A stretch of 64,000 bases of DNA from Saprospira grandis (GTDB lineage Bacteria; Bacteroidota; Bacteroidia; Chitinophagales; Saprospiraceae). The notes below the pieces were generated by a model that was given only the letters and a program-made list of their open reading frames with translations, had not been told where the DNA came from and ran no database searches. Every line of letters begins with the position of its first letter. The first letter of the stretch is position 1. The position numbers and the translations under genes were made by a program. The stretch is from the NCBI RefSeq assembly GCF_027594745.1, contig NZ_CP110854.1:2931501-2995500 (forward strand). The letters run 5' to 3'. Below are positions 53,931 through 62,213 of this stretch, in pieces.

Positions 53931-55052
53931 ATGCCTAACAGCAAACGCCTTTCCCTAATTGCCCGCCTTTGTGGCCTGATGTTTTTTGCTCAATTGCTGC
54001 TCTCGGCTCCTGCTTGGGGCTTGGGCCAACGTTTTTTTCCTATGCAGGGCCTTTTGCCCTTGCCCCTGGGCGCCCCCTATTTTTATGCCTTAGTTTTGGC
54101 CCTGATAGCAGTTGTATTTCGCCCCAACCGCTATAGTTTATCGGCTACAGCGCTCCTTTTGGCCTATGGGTTTTTGGCCGACTTACAACTGCTACAAGCC
54201 TGGAGCTATCAGTATTTTTTCTTCTTTTTGGTCTTGGCCTGGGCCCAATGGCAAAGCGATAAAGAGGGGCTGGTTCGGCAGCTTTTGGCGCTTTTTATGG
54301 CTTGCTGCTACCTTTGGGCGGGCTTGCACAAAATCAATCCGCTCTTTGCTACAGAGGTATTCCCTTGGCTGATGGGCATTTTTTATTGGACCGAAAGCTG
54401 GGCCAATTGGCCCATGGGCGGCTACCTCCTGGCCATTTTTGAGGCCCTTTTGGGCTTGAGTTTTTTCTTCCCAAAATTGGCCCGCTATAGCCGATGGTTG
54501 CTCATTCCCTTTCATTTGGGCATCTTGCTTTTCCTCTTTTTCGACGACTGGAATCGGGTGGTTTATCCTTGGAATTTGGGCATGCCGCTTTTGGCCCTCC
54601 TGCTTTTTGCTCCTCAAAAAACGCCTGCATCTATGCCCTACAAGCAGCCTGCTTTTCTCCTCAGTTTCCTGCTTTTTGGCCTGCTTCCCAGCCAGCGAAC
54701 TACGGGCTACTGGCCCTATCCGCTGTCTTTTTCCATGTATTCGGCCTGTTCTACGGAGCTGCATTTGGGCTTTTCGGAGGAGCAATTTAATGCCCCCAGC
54801 CTCAAGCGACAAATTCCGCTCAAGGTCCTAAAAACGGCCTATCGCAGTGGGGGGCTATACTGGCTATCTGTAGATGATTGGAGCATCATGGAGTACGATT
54901 TACCCAGCTTTTCCAACAAGCCTTATTTACGAGCTTGGGCCAAAACTTATTTGTCGCAAACGCCTTGGCCAGCCATTCAGTTGAGGTGGGTAGAGCGCAA
55001 GGGACTTTGGCCCAAAAAGGCCGAGGAGGAGCTAGAGATACTGAGGAAGTAG
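53931..55052 (+). CDS. HTTM-like polytopic membrane protein
   Basis: 373 residues from MPNSKRLSL, with about eight membrane segments and a soluble C-terminal part of about 100 residues. YLWAGLHKINPLF is similar to the signature of HTTM/vitamin-K-gamma-carboxylase-like membrane proteins. The actual reaction is not known. The N-terminal start was chosen because an ATG at 53907 lies inside the preceding terminator. Element O begins 4 bp after the stop. Confidence 0.65.
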   Translation: MPNSKRLSLIARLCGLMFFAQLLLSAPAWGLGQRFFPMQGLLPLPLGAPYFYALVLALIAVVFRPNRYSLSATALLLAYGFLADLQLLQAWSYQYFFFFLVLAWAQWQSDKEGLVRQLLALFMACCYLWAGLHKINPLFATEVFPWLMGIFYWTESWANWPMGGYLLAIFEALLGLSFFFPKLARYSRWLLIPFHLGILLFLFFDDWNRVVYPWNLGMPLLALLLFAPQKTPASMPYKQPAFLLSFLLFGLLPSQRTTGYWPYPLSFSMYSACSTELHLGFSEEQFNAPSLKRQIPLKVLKTAYRSGGLYWLSVDDWSIMEYDLPSFSNKPYLRAWAKTYLSQTPWPAIQLRWVERKGLWPKKAEEELEILRK

Positions 55053-55056
55053 GGGA

Positions 55057-55204
55057 GGGGCTGCCCCTACGGCCCTTTGGGCCTGCGGGTCGGGCTATGT
55101 CGCAGCTCGCTCTCTGCTCGGCCCTGCGGCGGCTTTGCCGCCTAGGTCTGGCCTTCGGCCACTGCTATCTATCCCTCAGCCTGCGGGCGCTTCGCGCCCT
55201 GTAG
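55057..55204 (+). repeat. Modular hairpin element, copy O
   Basis: Subtype 1, 4 bp after a stop codon. Closing pair GGCTG (55059-55063) with CAGCC (55177-55181). Hairpins GGCCCTTTGGGCC at the start, GGCGGCTTTGCCGCC and GGCCTTCGGCC, then GGGCGCTTCGCGCCC at the far end. Confidence 0.82.
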
Positions 55205-55290
55205 AACGCAAAAAAGGCCTTGGGCCAAAAAAAACTGCCCGCTAGCTTTTGGCTAGCGGGCAGTTCTCATCATAATCAATATCCTAAAGC

Positions 55291-57303
55291 TTACTGAACA
55301 TCAGCTGTGCTACGGATAAGGATTTGGTAATCGGTATTGTATTGGCCCAAGATTCCAGTAATACTTACGGTACCTGTAGGAACAGTTTGTCCTTTGAAGG
55401 TTGTGCCGTTGCTAGTATAGAAATCCATAGTACCAGAAGCATCAGTAATATCATTGAAGCCATAGGTAGCATCACCGCCAATAGTAGCGCCAGTGATTTG
55501 GACCAAAGTAGATTCCCAGTCTTCAGCATTGGCCAAAATCTGAGCAACAGTAGCTGTGCGAACAGCAGGAGTTACCCCAGAAGCGATAAGTGTAGCGTTG
55601 GTAGTCAACAAACCATCTACTTGAAGAAGGCCGTTGTACTCGCTTACTGTACCGTTGTTCAAGATCACCTCTACAGAGTCACCCAGGTTGAAAGAGTGGG
55701 CATTAGAAAAACGAAGGGTAATCCCTGCTGTACCATCTTGGATCACCAAGTTTTGGTTATTGATATTGCCATTGGCTGCATCAGAGATAACAACACCACT
55801 TACTTTTTTGGCATTTACAGTAACATTGCTACCCGTATAAAGCATACGGATGCTATCAATAGTAGTCAAGTCGGCAGGACCAGCAGTACAAGTAGTACCG
55901 CCTACCACATCATTAGCGGGGTTACGCAACTGAAGTTGGTAGCTAGTAAATTGGCCAACAATAGCGGTTACTTCTAGGGTACCGCAAGGAACGGCATCGC
56001 TAGCGAAAGTAGCACCAAAGCGAGTGAAGAGGTCCATAGTACTGGTACCATCATCGATAATCAAGTTGCCAGAGTAAGTAGCTCCACCAGAAAGGCTAGC
56101 ATTAACTACTTTGACAAGCATAGACTCATAATTTTCGGCATTGGTATTCAAGTCGCTAAGCGTTACAGTAGTAGCGGGAACAGCGTTATTGCTGCTCAAG
56201 ATGCCTACATTGGCGGTATTTACGCCTTCTAGTTGTAGCAAGCCGTTAAACTCATCCAAAGTAGCGCCATCGATACCAATTTCTAGTTGGTCTCCTTCAT
56301 TGAAGTTATGAGCAGAAGAGAAACGGATAGTGATACCAGCGGTACCATCAGTAACGACCATATTTTGGTCTACCAAGTTATCTGTATTGCGGTCAGAGAT
56401 CACATAAACATTGATCTTAGAGTTGGCGGGAGCTACCGTAGTGCTACCGGTATAAGCAGCGCGGAGGGTCGTCAAGTCGATGAGGTTACCACCAACAGTT
56501 ACGCTACAGCGGGCATCATTGAAGTTGATATCATCGGTATCGCGGATATAAAGTTGGGCATCAGAGCCAAAGTTAGAGTGGATACCGAAGATAGTACCTT
56601 TTCCGCTAGGGGTAAGTTCTGCAACGAAGTCAGAGTAGCCAGAGCTACGAAGGAGGATAGACTCCCCGTTACAGTCTACGATCGTGCGGTTAGCAGATTG
56701 TTGAGCGGCTGCATCGGCATAGGGTTGGCCAGCGTCTGCAGTAGCGAATTGGGCATCATCGATTTGGACCAACATGTTGCGGTACTGCGTGCTGCTTTTG
56801 ATGTCGGCGATAGTCACAACAGGAGCGTTGATGGGTTGGTCACGTTCACCGGCGATGATAATCTCGGGCAAAAGGCCTTCGGGGATACGGTCGCCATTGG
56901 CGTTGATGGTCAATTGGTAGTTGCCTTCAAAATCGCCTAGGTAGAGGCCATTACAGTTGATCCAAACTTGGCGGCCAACGGGGTAGTCGTTGTAGAGGTT
57001 GTTCATTTCTACGCGGATTTCTACACCACCGGTAGCATCCTGAACGATAAGTTGCTTATAGAAGTTACCGGCTTCATCAGAAGAGACGACAATAGCCTCG
57101 ACGATGATATCGCCAGAGATAGAGTCGGCGGGGTCGCCGATCGTGTGCATAGCTTGTAGCTGGGCTACGGTTGTGTTGCCAGTAAGGCTAGGGAGCTCAC
57201 GGATGGGGGGCTCATCAAAGTCTTTCTTACAACTTTGGAAATTGAGGCCAAAAAGCGTGAGGCCCAAGAAAAGCGCAAAAATGCGATAAGACATACTTTT
57301 CAT
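55291..57303 (-). CDS. DUF5689 outer-surface lipoprotein with internal repeats
   Basis: 670 residues from MKSMSYRIF; an ATG nine codons upstream is less likely. The lipobox LNFQSC marks lipidation. Residues ~45-290 form a DUF5689 region. Two or more further units of about 150 residues repeat the pattern NxVVxDGTAGITIRFSxAHxFNxGD and NGLLQ(L/V)(E/D)G, suggesting OB-like beta folds. It sits downstream of a TonB receptor on the same strand and facing a secreted nuclease/phosphatase. This arrangement in Bacteroidota suggests capture of nucleic acid or phosphate compounds at the surface. Confidence 0.8.
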   Translation of the reverse strand: MKSMSYRIFALFLGLTLFGLNFQSCKKDFDEPPIRELPSLTGNTTVAQLQAMHTIGDPADSISGDIIVEAIVVSSDEAGNFYKQLIVQDATGGVEIRVEMNNLYNDYPVGRQVWINCNGLYLGDFEGNYQLTINANGDRIPEGLLPEIIIAGERDQPINAPVVTIADIKSSTQYRNMLVQIDDAQFATADAGQPYADAAAQQSANRTIVDCNGESILLRSSGYSDFVAELTPSGKGTIFGIHSNFGSDAQLYIRDTDDINFNDARCSVTVGGNLIDLTTLRAAYTGSTTVAPANSKINVYVISDRNTDNLVDQNMVVTDGTAGITIRFSSAHNFNEGDQLEIGIDGATLDEFNGLLQLEGVNTANVGILSSNNAVPATTVTLSDLNTNAENYESMLVKVVNASLSGGATYSGNLIIDDGTSTMDLFTRFGATFASDAVPCGTLEVTAIVGQFTSYQLQLRNPANDVVGGTTCTAGPADLTTIDSIRMLYTGSNVTVNAKKVSGVVISDAANGNINNQNLVIQDGTAGITLRFSNAHSFNLGDSVEVILNNGTVSEYNGLLQVDGLLTTNATLIASGVTPAVRTATVAQILANAEDWESTLVQITGATIGGDATYGFNDITDASGTMDFYTSNGTTFKGQTVPTGTVSITGILGQYNTDYQILIRSTADVQ

Positions 57304-57349
57304 AATATGGTATTTTTCAGTAGAAGTCATTGAGGCTGGTTTGGGGGCA

Positions 57350-57477
57350 TCCGGGCGGCCATTGGCCTAGCGATGTGCAGCAGTGGCCGTCAGGCCAGAC
57401 CGAGGCAGCGGAGCTGCCGAAGGGCCGAGCAGAGAGCGAGCTGCGGAACGTAGCGCCCGCCGCAGGCGGGAGGCCCC
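57350..57477 (-). repeat. Modular hairpin element, copy P
   Basis: Subtype 2, minus strand, between the TonB receptor stop and the DUF5689 gene in the same direction. Closing pair GGCCT (57471-57475) with AGGCC (57364-57368). Hairpins CCCGCCTGCGGCGGG, GGCAGCTCCGCTGCC and GGCCTGACGGCC. Confidence 0.82.
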
Positions 57478-57517
57478 AAAACCAACTAAATAAAAGTCAG
57501 AAAAAATGAAGATTCAT

Positions 57518-60373
57518 CTACATAGGTAGACGGTAAGTAATACTTGCGAAGTAATTGATGCCGTAGCTATAGAAGTAACGAGTAGGGAACTTCTCGGGAT
57601 CTTTTTCTTCAAAGTCGTAACGAAGTTGTTCAAAGCCACCGCTAACCATGTTGCGGTTGTTCAAAATATTATTTACCCCTAGGTTAAAGTAGAGGAAGTA
57701 GGTTTTGCCTTTTTTGGTTTTTAGGCGAAGCGACTTACCTGCGAAAAGGTCCACGGTAAAGGCGGCGGGTAGTTCTTCTTGGGCCAAAATGGCATTCCAC
57801 TGATCAGAGTCGGGGACAACGGCCTGTTGTTGGTAAGTGGGGTCGGCGCTGTAGGTAACGGCTTCATAAGTGCGGCGGTCGGGGTTAATATCGACGAAGC
57901 TGCGGGCCATATAGTTGAAGCTGAGGTTCACAAACCAGTATTTAGGTGAGCGGTAGTTGATTGCAAAAGAAGTTGCGATTTGGGGAGATCCGGCTACATA
58001 AGCGTTTTTCATGTAGGCGGTACGGCTAGACACCTGAGTATTGGGGTCATTATCTAGGTAGATCGAGATATTGGGGCGGCTGGTGTAGATATTTTCGCCA
58101 ACAGCGGCAACAGCTCTTAGTTTAAGGCCGCTAAGTACTTCATATTCTCCGGCTAGTTCGAGGCCCATATGGCGGCGGTTGATACCATCCATAACAAAGT
58201 TTACATAACCGCTTTGTAGGCTTCCGTCATCGGCGGCAAAGGCGTTATCAGAGAAGAAGCTACGGTTATAGAATTCGTTTTGGAAAGCGGTATAGTAGCC
58301 AGAGATACGAGCCTTGGCCTTAGGTGCTTTGAGGAGGTAACCTCCTTCTACGCCATAAATCGTTTTGCTTTGTAGGCCGGGAACGATTTGGTCGCGGGTA
58401 CGAGCCGAAACATAAGAGTTGCGGAAATAGGGGGCTTTGGTACCATAGCTTCCGTTGAGGAAGAAAAAGTTGCGGCCATCTAGTTTATAGGTGGCACCCG
58501 CCTTAAAGTTGTAGTTGAAATCAGAGAAAACTTCACCTTTACCTAGAGAGTTGTCGGGGAAGCGGCCATTGCGCATATTTCCTTCTCTCCAGAACTGGGT
58601 ATAGCTAAGTTCGGCAGCGCCGAAGAGCTCTAGTTGTCCATATTTGAATTGGCCTTGTCCCCAAGCGGCAACATTTTGGATATGCGACTCATAGTCGTAG
58701 CCAAAGCGATCGCCTTCTGTAAGAGCGGCATTGGGGTTATCGAGGTCATTTTGGTAGAAATCTTCATTTTGGGCCGAGTCACGTAGGGCAAACTGGTCTA
58801 CATCTACATAATAATCGGCGCCAAGGAGATCGTCTAGGACCTTAAAGTTTTGGCCAATATAATATTGACCGTTAAGGCCGGCATTGATGGTCACATTTTC
58901 GTTGAGGAAATTGCGGTAGATACTATTGAAGTTAAATTGTTTCACATCGTAGCGACGCTGTTCAACGATATACTTTGCGCGAGTTTCTGTGCTAGAAATC
59001 GACTCATCGTAGCTATTACGGTTTACTTCATAGAAGTTATCCCAATCGAGTTGTAGTTGCTCGGGGTTGGCTACATACTGTGCGCGTAGGGCATCGGCAG
59101 TAGCTTGGTCGGTATTATCAAAATAGCTAGGCCATTTGCGGTAGTATTCTGGACGAGGGTCAGAAGAGTTGTACCAGTTGAGGGCCGTGCTTCCGTTTTG
59201 TCCAAACTGATAGCCGAAGCTAGTGGTCAATTTAGAAGAAGGCGTGATTTTCCAGTCATGCGTAAGCATAATAACGGGAATATGGGTATAAGAGTAGCGA
59301 GAGTTACGCTTTACCCGGCTGCCATCCTCTTGGGTTTGCCAGCCCCAGTAAGGGTTGTAAAAATAGCCATCATCGTCGTTGGCTTCGCGGGCAATTTCTT
59401 GCATTTCAGCAGTAACGGGGGCATTTTTACCTCGGGCTCTGGGTGCGCCAAAAATAGAAAGGTTGATGGCATGCTTTTTACCAATGCGCTTTTCGGCAGC
59501 GGCATAGTAAGAACCTGCATTATAATAAGAACCGTCTACCTGTCCTTGTTCGGCCAAACGCAAAGATCCACTTACAGAAAAGGCCCAGCCGTTAGGCATC
59601 AGGCCAGTAGAGTAGATAAACATAGGACGAACGCGGTAAGAGCGGTTAGAAGCAGCTAAACCCACGCGAAGTTGCTTCCATTGTGTAGAGGCACGCATAT
59701 CAATTTGAGTAGCGCCACCAATTCCACCAAAGGTATAATCAGTAGGGGCCAAACCAACGGTATTGCTACGGTTGCGCATAGCGTCATTCAATCCACCCCA
59801 AAGGCTCCAAGTGGCAAAGCCGTTCTCGGGAGAATTCATGGGCAATCCATTGATATAAACCGTAGAGTGCTCAGAATCATAGCCACGAATACGGAAACGC
59901 AAGGGGCTAAATGCAAAAGCGGCAGTACTATAAAATACATCTCTAGAAGAAGTCAATAGACCAGAGACATTAGAGCCTCCAGCACCAGAGCCCCCAGAAA
60001 CGTCTTGGTCCGAAAGGCTAACAGTGGGAATGAGGTCCTCACTAGAAAACATATCAATGCCTCCTTCTTGGACCATGATGATTGTCCCTAGATCTTTGGT
60101 TCCTTCAGTAAGGTTTACATCTAGGCGGTAGGTGTTCCAACCTGCTTTGCTAAAAATAAGGGTGTGGCTACCTGCCGACAGTCCAGATAGCTCAAAGTAG
60201 CCCTCTTCATTAGAAGAACTGGCTGCTTCTTGGCCATCTACACTTAAGGCAACTCCATCTACAGGCCGGTTGTCACTATCCTTAAGCGAGCCTTTTAGCC
60301 CCGCCCCAGATTGTGCCCAAACCGTCTGCCCTAAGAGCAAAAGCAAGGCGAATAATGTGGTTAACTGTTTCAT
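57518..60373 (-). CDS. TonB-dependent outer-membrane receptor with carboxypeptidase-like N-terminal domain
   Basis: 951 residues. A signal peptide, then a CarboxypepD_reg-like beta sandwich (about 25-105: KGSLKDSDNRPVDGVALSV), a plug domain (RFRIRGYDSEHSTVYINGLPM), and a long barrel rich in aromatic beta-strands ending in an aromatic-type strand (YFASITYRLPM). It imports a ligand with TonB energy. The DUF5689 lipoprotein downstream may act as its surface partner. The ligand is not evident; the nearby nuclease/phosphatase suggests nucleic acids or phosphate esters. Confidence 0.9.
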   Translation of the reverse strand: MKQLTTLFALLLLLGQTVWAQSGAGLKGSLKDSDNRPVDGVALSVDGQEAASSSNEEGYFELSGLSAGSHTLIFSKAGWNTYRLDVNLTEGTKDLGTIIMVQEGGIDMFSSEDLIPTVSLSDQDVSGGSGAGGSNVSGLLTSSRDVFYSTAAFAFSPLRFRIRGYDSEHSTVYINGLPMNSPENGFATWSLWGGLNDAMRNRSNTVGLAPTDYTFGGIGGATQIDMRASTQWKQLRVGLAASNRSYRVRPMFIYSTGLMPNGWAFSVSGSLRLAEQGQVDGSYYNAGSYYAAAEKRIGKKHAINLSIFGAPRARGKNAPVTAEMQEIAREANDDDGYFYNPYWGWQTQEDGSRVKRNSRYSYTHIPVIMLTHDWKITPSSKLTTSFGYQFGQNGSTALNWYNSSDPRPEYYRKWPSYFDNTDQATADALRAQYVANPEQLQLDWDNFYEVNRNSYDESISSTETRAKYIVEQRRYDVKQFNFNSIYRNFLNENVTINAGLNGQYYIGQNFKVLDDLLGADYYVDVDQFALRDSAQNEDFYQNDLDNPNAALTEGDRFGYDYESHIQNVAAWGQGQFKYGQLELFGAAELSYTQFWREGNMRNGRFPDNSLGKGEVFSDFNYNFKAGATYKLDGRNFFFLNGSYGTKAPYFRNSYVSARTRDQIVPGLQSKTIYGVEGGYLLKAPKAKARISGYYTAFQNEFYNRSFFSDNAFAADDGSLQSGYVNFVMDGINRRHMGLELAGEYEVLSGLKLRAVAAVGENIYTSRPNISIYLDNDPNTQVSSRTAYMKNAYVAGSPQIATSFAINYRSPKYWFVNLSFNYMARSFVDINPDRRTYEAVTYSADPTYQQQAVVPDSDQWNAILAQEELPAAFTVDLFAGKSLRLKTKKGKTYFLYFNLGVNNILNNRNMVSGGFEQLRYDFEEKDPEKFPTRYFYSYGINYFASITYRLPM

Positions 60374-60575
60374 AAGCAGAATACTGTGCTATTTTAATAG
60401 TAAAATGAAGACCAACCTTTACCCTTGGCAAATCGATGCAAGCAAAAGCTAGCCCCTCCTTTTCGGGGGCAAAGTTAGCACAAATAAGAGAGAGCCCACC
60501 GAAACTTTCTTAGGAATTAACAATAAGTTAAAGTTATATTTGAACGAAACAGCACCTAAAAGCGGCTCAAGCCTT

Positions 60576-60583
60576 TATCTTTG
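60576..60583 (+). promoter_or_regulatory. Candidate -7 box for the endonuclease/exonuclease/phosphatase gene
   Basis: TATCTTTG fits TAnnTTTG, 90 bp before the start. A second match, TATATTTG, lies at 60535-60542. No clear -33 element is seen for either. Confidence 0.4.
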
Positions 60584-60672
60584 CCTCGTTTTGGCCCTGT
60601 TTTGGCCCATCCGCTAGCAGCTTCGGCTGATTCAGATCTTATTTTTTTGCTCGAAACTAAAGAACGACTATC

Positions 60673-61734
60673 ATGCACGCTCTCTTGAAACTTCCTGTCT
60701 TGGCCCTAGGCCTTTGCCTCTTGGCTTTGCAGCAACCCCTTAGCGCCCAAGATTATCAGGTGGCGCCAATCGGATTTTATAACCTCGAAAATCTTTTTGA
60801 TACCCTAGATACTCCCGATAAACGAGATGAGGAGTTTACGCCCACAGGCCGCAATAAATACAATACAGAGGTCTATCAATCCAAAATGAATAACCTCTCT
60901 AAGGTGATTAGCGAAATGGCTACCGATATTACGCCCGACGGAGTAGTGATTCTGGGCGTTTCCGAAATCGAAAACCGCAAGGTGCTCGAAGATTTGGTCC
61001 AACAACCCAAAATTAAAGACCGCAATTATAAAATTATCCATGAAGAGTCTCCCGATGCCCGCGGTATCGATGTAGCCCTGCTCTATAATCCTCGCTATTT
61101 CCGAGAACTTAGCCACAAAACCCTAGCCGTCAATTTCCCCCGCAATGAGGGCGATGGCACTTACCATTCTCGCGATATCCTTTGGGTAGAGGGTATTCTC
61201 GGCGGTACCGATACTATGCACATTTTTGTCAATCACTGGCCCTCTCGCCGTGGCGGAGAAAAACGCTCTTCTCCCCGCCGAGAACATGCCGCCAAACAAT
61301 GTAAGGCCGTGATCGACTCGCTCATCAAGATTAACCCCAATACCAAAATCTTTATTACTGGCGACCTCAATGACGACCCCGTTAGCCCTTCTGTAAAAAA
61401 TGTTTTGCAAGCCAAAGGCAAAAAGAAGGAGGTGCAAACTGGCGGACTCTTTAATCCCATGTGGAAAAAATACAAGAAAGGTAATGGTACCCTGGCCTGG
61501 AACGATAGCTGGAACCTCTTCGATCAAACGATCATCTCTTCGGCTTTCCTCAATAAAAAACAAGAGGGCTTTTTCTTCCAAAAGGCGGTGGTTTTCCGCA
61601 AAGGTTACCTTTTCCAAAAAGAGGGCAGATTCAAAAATGCTCCCAAAAGAACTTACTCTTTTGGCACTTTCATTGGCGGCTATAGCGATCACCTTCCCGT
61701 CTATAGCGTTTTCCTCCGCCGAGTACAACGATAA
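60673..61734 (+). CDS. Secreted endonuclease/exonuclease/phosphatase family protein
   Basis: 353 residues. Signal peptide, then GFYNLENLFDTLD (Mg-binding Asn/Glu), GVSEIENRKVLEDL, RGIDVALLYNP, HIFVNHWPSRRGGEKRS, ITGDLNDDPVS and GGYSDHLPVYSVF. These are the catalytic segments of the DNase I-like fold. It would cleave phosphodiesters outside the inner membrane. Divergent from the TonB receptor across a 299-bp region, consistent with a shared scavenging locus. Confidence 0.9.
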   Translation: MHALLKLPVLALGLCLLALQQPLSAQDYQVAPIGFYNLENLFDTLDTPDKRDEEFTPTGRNKYNTEVYQSKMNNLSKVISEMATDITPDGVVILGVSEIENRKVLEDLVQQPKIKDRNYKIIHEESPDARGIDVALLYNPRYFRELSHKTLAVNFPRNEGDGTYHSRDILWVEGILGGTDTMHIFVNHWPSRRGGEKRSSPRREHAAKQCKAVIDSLIKINPNTKIFITGDLNDDPVSPSVKNVLQAKGKKKEVQTGGLFNPMWKKYKKGNGTLAWNDSWNLFDQTIISSAFLNKKQEGFFFQKAVVFRKGYLFQKEGRFKNAPKRTYSFGTFIGGYSDHLPVYSVFLRRVQR

Positions 61735-61756
61735 ATAGTTAAACTTACCCCTCCCT

Positions 61757-61790
61757 AAAAGATCTAAGGCTTATGCTTTAGGTCTTTTTT
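61757..61790 (+). terminator. Terminator after the endonuclease gene
   Basis: AAAAGATCTAA pairs with TTAGGTCTTTT (one G:U), followed by more T residues. It leads directly into element Q. Confidence 0.75.
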
Positions 61791-61795
61791 CTTTT

Positions 61796-61965
61796 GGGGC
61801 TGCCCCGGCCTGCGGCCGGGTCGGGCTGTCCGCAGCTCGCTGCTCGCTCGGCCCTGCAGGCTTTTTCGCTTCGCTACAAAAGCCTTTGGTCTGCCGCCTT
61901 TGGCGGCCCTGCTCTCATCCCTCAGCCGCGTCGCTGCGCTCCTTTTTAGGCCGCTGCGCGCCCTA
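61796..61965 (+). repeat. Modular hairpin element, copy Q
   Basis: Subtype 1. Closing pair GGCTG (61798-61802) with CAGCC (61923-61927). Hairpins CCGGCCTGCGGCCGG, AGGCTTTT/AAAAGCCT and GCCGCCTTTGGCGGC. The 250 bp to the next gene is AT-rich without features. Confidence 0.82.
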
Positions 61966-62213
61966 CTAAATCCAAAAAAAATAAGGCCCCATCAAAAATA
62001 ATCGCCCCCATTCTATTCGGCGGAGCAGCCTTCGCCCCACCAAATATTGTTTTTTGTTTGGCTTCTCTTAACAAAATTTATAAAGTTGTTTTTTAGGGCA
62101 ATCCCCTTGAAAAAGGCTATTTTGGCCGCCGTAGAGAAGTTAAGCATGGAAAATTATAACATTTCTCTAGGCTTCACTTTTTATTCAAAAACGGACTACT
62201 GATAATTTTATCA

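Noticed and set aside
56287..56940. Open frame opposite the DUF5689 gene
   Set aside because: It is antisense to a well-supported lipoprotein and has no recognisable domain.
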